Made by a program: the position numbers and the translations under genes | Shown: positions 1 to 2,628 of the stretch, one piece after another | How the letters are laid out: each line of letters begins with the position of its first letter | Position numbering within the stretch: position 1 is the first letter of the stretch | Source: Chloroflexota bacterium | GTDB taxonomy: Bacteria > Chloroflexota > Limnocylindria > Limnocylindrales > CSP1-4 | Reading direction: 5' to 3' | Length of the DNA: 5,213 nt | NCBI GenBank assembly: GCA_025355255.1 | Contig: JANYAA010000380.1 | Span: forward strand, 1 to 5,213 | Notes under the pieces: generated by a model | Database searches by the model: none | What the model saw: only the letters and a program-made list of their open reading frames with translations | Told to the model about the DNA's origin: nothing

Positions 1-1
1 C

Positions 2-187
2 GAGGCGCGCGGCATCACGATGGTCATCCCGCGGCCGGGCCTGTGCACGGACAACGGGGCCATGATCGGCGCGGCGGGTGCTCGCCGGATGGCCGCCGGT
101 CTGCGCGCTGGGCTAGACCTGGACGCCCGCCCGTCCCTGCCGCTGGCGCGGCCGGTTGCCGCGGCGCCCAAGCCGGCGGCCACATGA
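2..187 (+). CDS. tsaD: tRNA N6-adenosine threonylcarbamoyltransferase TsaD, C-terminal end (5' truncated by window edge)
   Basis: The last 61 codons of a gene that enters from the left edge, ending at TGA 185-187. TsaD transfers the threonylcarbamoyl group from threonylcarbamoyl-AMP to A37 of tRNAs reading ANN codons, in the cytoplasm. The visible part carries the family's C-terminal signature LCTDNGAMIGAAG (fragment residues 14-26). In characterised TsaD proteins the Asp of this TDN motif is an active-site metal ligand; here it is Asp17 of the fragment. An Ala/Pro-rich tail of about 25 residues follows the signature, a little longer than a minimal TsaD end. The stop overlaps the rsmA start as ATGA, so the two are very probably co-transcribed and translationally coupled. 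The assignment rests on a short but highly diagnostic motif; another member of the Kae1/TsaD/TsaB family is the only realistic alternative, and TsaB lacks this motif. Confidence 0.88.
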   Translation, partial: EARGITMVIPRPGLCTDNGAMIGAAGARRMAAGLRAGLDLDARPSLPLARPVAAAPKPAAT

Positions 188-1065
188 CCCGGGAGGGCGC
201 CTCCGCAGATCTGCGCCTCGACCCGCGCTATGTCCGCCGGACGCTGCGGGAGGCGGGGCTGCACGCCCGCCACAGCATGGGCCAGAACTTCCTGTCCGAC
301 GTGGACGTGCTGGAGGCGATCCTGCGCGAGGCGGCGCCCGCAACAGGGCGAGGCGTGCTGGAGATTGGCCCAGGGCTGGGCTTCCTGACGGGCGGGCTCA
401 TCGCGGCGGGTGCCACGGTGACGGCCGTTGAGCTTGACCGCGGGCTGGCGGCGTACCTGCGGGACGTCTATGCATCCGACATCGAGGCGGGTCGCCTGCG
501 TCTGGTGGAGGGCGACGCGCTGGACCAGGATCTGGTCAACCTTGTGCCCGCCCCCTATGACGTGGTTGCCAACCTGCCGTATCAGATCACCAGCCCTATC
601 CTGCATCGGCTGCTGGGCAAGGCGCCCAGCGCCGAGCGGCTCGTCCTGATGGTGCAGCGCGAGGTGGCGGAGCGGATTGCCGCCGCTCCGGGCGACATGT
701 CGTACTTGTCGGTCTTCGTCCAGTACCACGCTCGCGCGCGCATCGCACTCTTCGTGAAGCCCGAATCGTTTGAGCCGGCGCCCAAGGTGTCATCCGCGGT
801 GATTGTCCTGGACCCGTACGACACCGATGACCGCCTGGAGCCCGCGGCTGAAGGCGCGCTCTGGCGTGTGGTCCAAGCCGGGTTTCGAGAGCGCCGCAAA
901 ATGCTCCACAACGTGCTGCGCCGCCAGCTGCCGGTGGAGGCTGCGCGTGTTGATGCGGCGCTGGCTGCTGTGGGGATTGCGCCCGATCGCCGGCCGCAGA
1001 CGCTTGCGGTGGGGGAGTGGATCGCGCTGGTTGAGGCGCTTGGCCCGCTGCCAGGGGCGGCGTAG
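184..1065 (+). CDS. rsmA: 16S rRNA (adenine(1518)-N6/adenine(1519)-N6)-dimethyltransferase RsmA (KsgA)
   Basis: A 293-residue protein of normal family length. RsmA uses S-adenosylmethionine to dimethylate two adjacent adenosines in the 3'-terminal helix 45 loop of 16S rRNA, a late check in 30S assembly. Visible motifs in order: GQNFL (33-37) of the N-terminal SAM-contacting segment; VLEIGPGLGFLT (58-69), the Rossmann motif I; VELD (82-85), whose Glu is expected to bind the SAM ribose; GDAL (110-113); the catalytic NLPY (130-133); MVQREVAERI (157-166); FEPAPKVSSAV (196-206); and the C-terminal FRERRKML (234-241) of the helical domain. ATG 184 is chosen because it overlaps the tsaD stop by 4 nt and leaves the usual 30 or so residues before GQNFL. 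The open frame extends upstream to a GTG at 43, but that part lies inside tsaD in another frame and has no family similarity. No strong Shine-Dalgarno is seen, which fits re-initiation after tsaD. Confidence 0.97.
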   Translation: MTREGASADLRLDPRYVRRTLREAGLHARHSMGQNFLSDVDVLEAILREAAPATGRGVLEIGPGLGFLTGGLIAAGATVTAVELDRGLAAYLRDVYASDIEAGRLRLVEGDALDQDLVNLVPAPYDVVANLPYQITSPILHRLLGKAPSAERLVLMVQREVAERIAAAPGDMSYLSVFVQYHARARIALFVKPESFEPAPKVSSAVIVLDPYDTDDRLEPAAEGALWRVVQAGFRERRKMLHNVLRRQLPVEAARVDAALAAVGIAPDRRPQTLAVGEWIALVEALGPLPGAA

Positions 1066-1068
1066 CCG

Positions 1069-2067
1069 GTGGACCTCGTCGTCCGTCTCGCGCCGGCCAA
1101 GATCAACCTGACACTGGCCGTGCTCGGCATTCGGCCGGACGGCTACCACGACCTTCACAGCGTCATGGTCCCGCTGGACGTTGCGGACCGGCTCTCCGTT
1201 TCGCCGCTGCCGCCGGGGTCTGTGGACACGCTGCACACAACCGGGTTTGACCCGGGGCCTGCGGCCGACAACCTGGTCCTGCGCGCATTTGCCGCGGCAC
1301 GCCGCGGTGCGGCTGGCCCGTGGCGCGCGGCGGGCCGTGCTGGCGATCCGCCTGCGCTTGCTGCGCGTCTGGAGAAGCGCATCCCCGTCGCCGCCGGTCT
1401 CGCCGGGGGATCCTCTGATGCCGCCGCAGCCCTTGATGCCGCGCTGGTGGCGTGGGACATGGAGTTGGACGCCGAGACGCGCCACGCGATTGCGGCAGAG
1501 CTTGGCTCCGACGTGCCGTTCTTTCTGGCCGGCGGCCCGGCGCTCAGCGAGGGCAGGGGAGAGCGGATCACGCCCATCCCGTGGCTGCGCGACGACGACG
1601 AGCGCCACGACCGCCCGGGTGTCCTGCTGGTCACGCCAGCGGTCCCGCTCTCCACGCCGGCGGTGTTCCGGGCCTGGGATGCGGGAGCCCGCAACATGGC
1701 GGCGGGTGCGCGACAGGCCTCGGTCCACCTCGCCGACGAGCTCCGCCGCGGCATGGCATCTGACGCGCTCACCGTCCGTGCCGCCATCCTCGCGTCGGCC
1801 AATGACCTGGCCCCCGCCGCCCTCGCCGTGGAGCCCGCCCTGGTGCCCTTCAAGCGAGCGCTGATGCGGCTCACCGGCCGCGCCATCGGCATCTCGGGCT
1901 CGGGACCCACCCATTGGGCGCTCTACGCTTCGCACCCGGAGGCGGTTGTCGCAGCCCAGGAGCTCAGGGCCGCCGTCGCCGACGGCCGGCTTGCCGCTCC
2001 AGGCGCCCGCCCGCCATTCATCGTCGCGGCCAGAATCCTCGCACCCGTACCCCGGAGGGACCAGTGA
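1069..2067 (+). CDS. ispE: 4-diphosphocytidyl-2-C-methyl-D-erythritol kinase IspE
   Basis: A 332-residue GHMP-superfamily kinase. It phosphorylates the 2-hydroxyl of CDP-methylerythritol with ATP, the fourth step of the cytoplasmic MEP pathway to IPP and DMAPP. Seen in order: APAKINL (8-14) with the expected catalytic Lys11; [12 protein letters not shown] (22-33); the ATP-binding loop [12 protein letters not shown] (109-120) with the expected catalytic Asp117; [15 protein letters not shown] (145-159); and the C-terminal GHMP motif SGSGPTHW near residues 280-287. The GTG start is set by the motif position, only seven residues ahead of APAKINL, with a TAG two codons upstream in frame. The protein is longer than the usual 280-310 residues. 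Part of the excess is an Ala/Gly/Arg-rich stretch at about residues 75-100, before [10 protein letters not shown], and part is the tail. The gene starts 3 nt after the rsmA stop and overlaps ridA by 4 nt. Confidence 0.96.
   Translation: MDLVVRLAPAKINLTLAVLGIRPDGYHDLHSVMVPLDVADRLSVSPLPPGSVDTLHTTGFDPGPAADNLVLRAFAAARRGAAGPWRAAGRAGDPPALAARLEKRIPVAAGLAGGSSDAAAALDAALVAWDMELDAETRHAIAAELGSDVPFFLAGGPALSEGRGERITPIPWLRDDDERHDRPGVLLVTPAVPLSTPAVFRAWDAGARNMAAGARQASVHLADELRRGMASDALTVRAAILASANDLAPAALAVEPALVPFKRALMRLTGRAIGISGSGPTHWALYASHPEAVVAAQELRAAVADGRLAAPGARPPFIVAARILAPVPRRDQ
2054..2059 (+). promoter_or_regulatory. Shine-Dalgarno sequence for ridA, inside the end of ispE
   Basis: GGAGGG lies 4 nt before the GTG at 2064 and within the last codons of ispE. 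It is the clearest ribosome binding site in the operon. It decides the ridA start over earlier in-frame codons that lie deeper inside ispE. Confidence 0.7.
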
Positions 2068-2456
2068 CCCGCACGCAGATCGCAACCAGCGGCGCACCCG
2101 CCGCCATCGGCCCCTACAGCCAGGGGATTGACGCCGGCGCCACCGTCTACTGCAGCGGGCAGCTTGGGCTCGACCCCGCCACCGGCACGCTGGTTGACGG
2201 CGGCGTCGAGGCGCAGGCCCACCGCGCCTTGCGCAATCTCACGGCTGTGCTTGACGCGGCGGGCCTCACCTTCGCCAACGTCGTGAAGACCACGATCTTT
2301 CTCGCCGACATGGCCGACTTCGCCGCCGTCAACGCGGTGTACGGCAGCTACATGCCCGAGCCGCCGCCGGCCCGCTCCACTGTGCAGGTGGCCGCGCTGC
2401 CCAAGGGCGGCCTGGTGGAGATTGAGGCAACGGCTATCAGGGCTCCTGCCGTCTGA
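2064..2456 (+). CDS. ridA: RidA family 2-iminobutanoate/2-iminopropanoate deaminase (YjgF/YER057c/UK114)
   Basis: A 130-residue protein, the normal length for the family. RidA forms cytoplasmic trimers and hydrolyses reactive imines/enamines released by PLP enzymes such as threonine dehydratase, sparing other PLP enzymes from damage. Motifs seen: IGPYSQGI (15-22), [15 protein letters not shown] (29-43), [18 protein letters not shown] (76-93) and the C-terminal [20 protein letters not shown] (102-121). Arg104 corresponds to the substrate carboxylate-binding Arg105 of E. coli RidA, and Glu120 to the conserved Glu of the VEIE motif, so it looks like an active archetypal RidA rather than an Rid2-7 relative. 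GTG 2064 overlaps the ispE stop as GTGA and has a GGAGGG 4 nt upstream. The open frame extends further upstream within ispE but without family similarity. It is the last gene of the compact operon. A metabolic link to ispE is not obvious; the pairing may only be positional. Confidence 0.95.
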   Translation: MTRTQIATSGAPAAIGPYSQGIDAGATVYCSGQLGLDPATGTLVDGGVEAQAHRALRNLTAVLDAAGLTFANVVKTTIFLADMADFAAVNAVYGSYMPEPPPARSTVQVAALPKGGLVEIEATAIRAPAV

Positions 2457-2470
2457 TGACCGCGCGCACC

Positions 2471-2484
2471 GCCCAATTGTGGGC
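2471..2484 (+). other. Small inverted repeat downstream of ridA
   Basis: GCCCA (2471-2475) and TGGGC (2480-2484) pair around a 4-nt ATTG loop, 14 nt after the ridA stop. The stem is short and has no T-tract after it, so it could contribute to 3'-end formation or mRNA stability, or be chance in a GC-rich gap. Confidence 0.3.
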
Positions 2485-2491
2485 TGCGGCA

Positions 2492-2521
2492 AGGACCCTG
2501 TGGGCCCGGGCCGTCGGTCCT
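2492..2521 (+). terminator. Possible terminator-like hairpin after the tsaD-ridA operon
   Basis: AGGACC (2492-2497) and GGTCCT (2516-2521) are perfect inverted repeats around an 18-nt interior. The interior contains a 10-bp self-complementary GGCCCGGGCC (2503-2512). It sits about 35 nt after ridA, where the operon would be expected to end. No run of T follows, so it is not a canonical intrinsic terminator. High-GC bacteria often show such U-less hairpins, but the role here is inferred. Confidence 0.35.
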
Positions 2522-2553
2522 GTTCGCCCGCGGTGCTGATGGCCCCGCCGTAG

Positions 2554-2559
2554 TAAGGT
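2554..2559 (+). promoter_or_regulatory. Possible -10 element for the modular surface protein gene
   Basis: TAAGGT, within the relatively AT-rich GTAGTAAGGTT, fits the TANNNT pattern of housekeeping sigma factors in high-GC bacteria. No convincing -35 is seen 16-19 nt upstream. If it is used, transcription would begin near 2566 and the hairpin at 2567-2583 would be the first element of the leader. Low confidence. Confidence 0.25.
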
Positions 2560-2566
2560 TCCCGTG

Positions 2567-2583
2567 CCCCTTTCGGGAAGGGG
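2567..2583 (+). other. Hairpin in the leader of the modular surface protein gene
   Basis: CCCCTT (2567-2572) pairs with AAGGGG (2578-2583) around a TCGGG loop, and a further three G residues follow the stem. It lies 45-60 nt upstream of the preferred start codon. It may stabilise the 5' end of the mRNA or shape translation. I do not recognise a known riboswitch core in 2551-2628. Confidence 0.35.
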
Positions 2584-2613
2584 GGGACAGTGGGTGCTGC
2601 CCGGCGAAGACAC

Positions 2614-2618
2614 AGGAG
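2614..2618 (+). promoter_or_regulatory. Shine-Dalgarno sequence supporting the GTG start at 2629
   Basis: AGGAG lies 10 nt before GTG 2629, slightly longer than ideal spacing. It is the best site among the candidate starts of this frame (GTG 2590, 2629 and 2719). GTG 2590 has only a G-run a few nt upstream, and GTG 2719 has no clear site and would give a signal peptide without a basic n-region. Confidence 0.5.
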
Positions 2619-2628
2619 CAGACCGCAG

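Noticed and set aside
43..183. Upstream extension of the rsmA frame to GTG 43
   Set aside because: It would read through the tsaD C-terminus in another frame and add 47 Arg/Gly-rich residues absent from the family; ATG 184 fits both the overlap and the family length.
1291..1320. GCCGCGG repeats that could form a hairpin inside ispE
   Set aside because: They encode the Ala/Arg-rich stretch of IspE and are expected by chance at this GC content; there is no sign of a regulatory role.
1914..2063. Upstream extension of the ridA frame inside ispE
   Set aside because: RidA starts only about 15 residues before IGPYSQ; GTG 2064 has a good Shine-Dalgarno and the normal GTGA overlap.
790..2097. Minus-strand open frame of 435 codons opposite rsmA and ispE
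   Set aside because: It lies opposite two well-identified genes, is Arg/Gly/His-rich with no domain, and is a shadow of high-GC codon structure.
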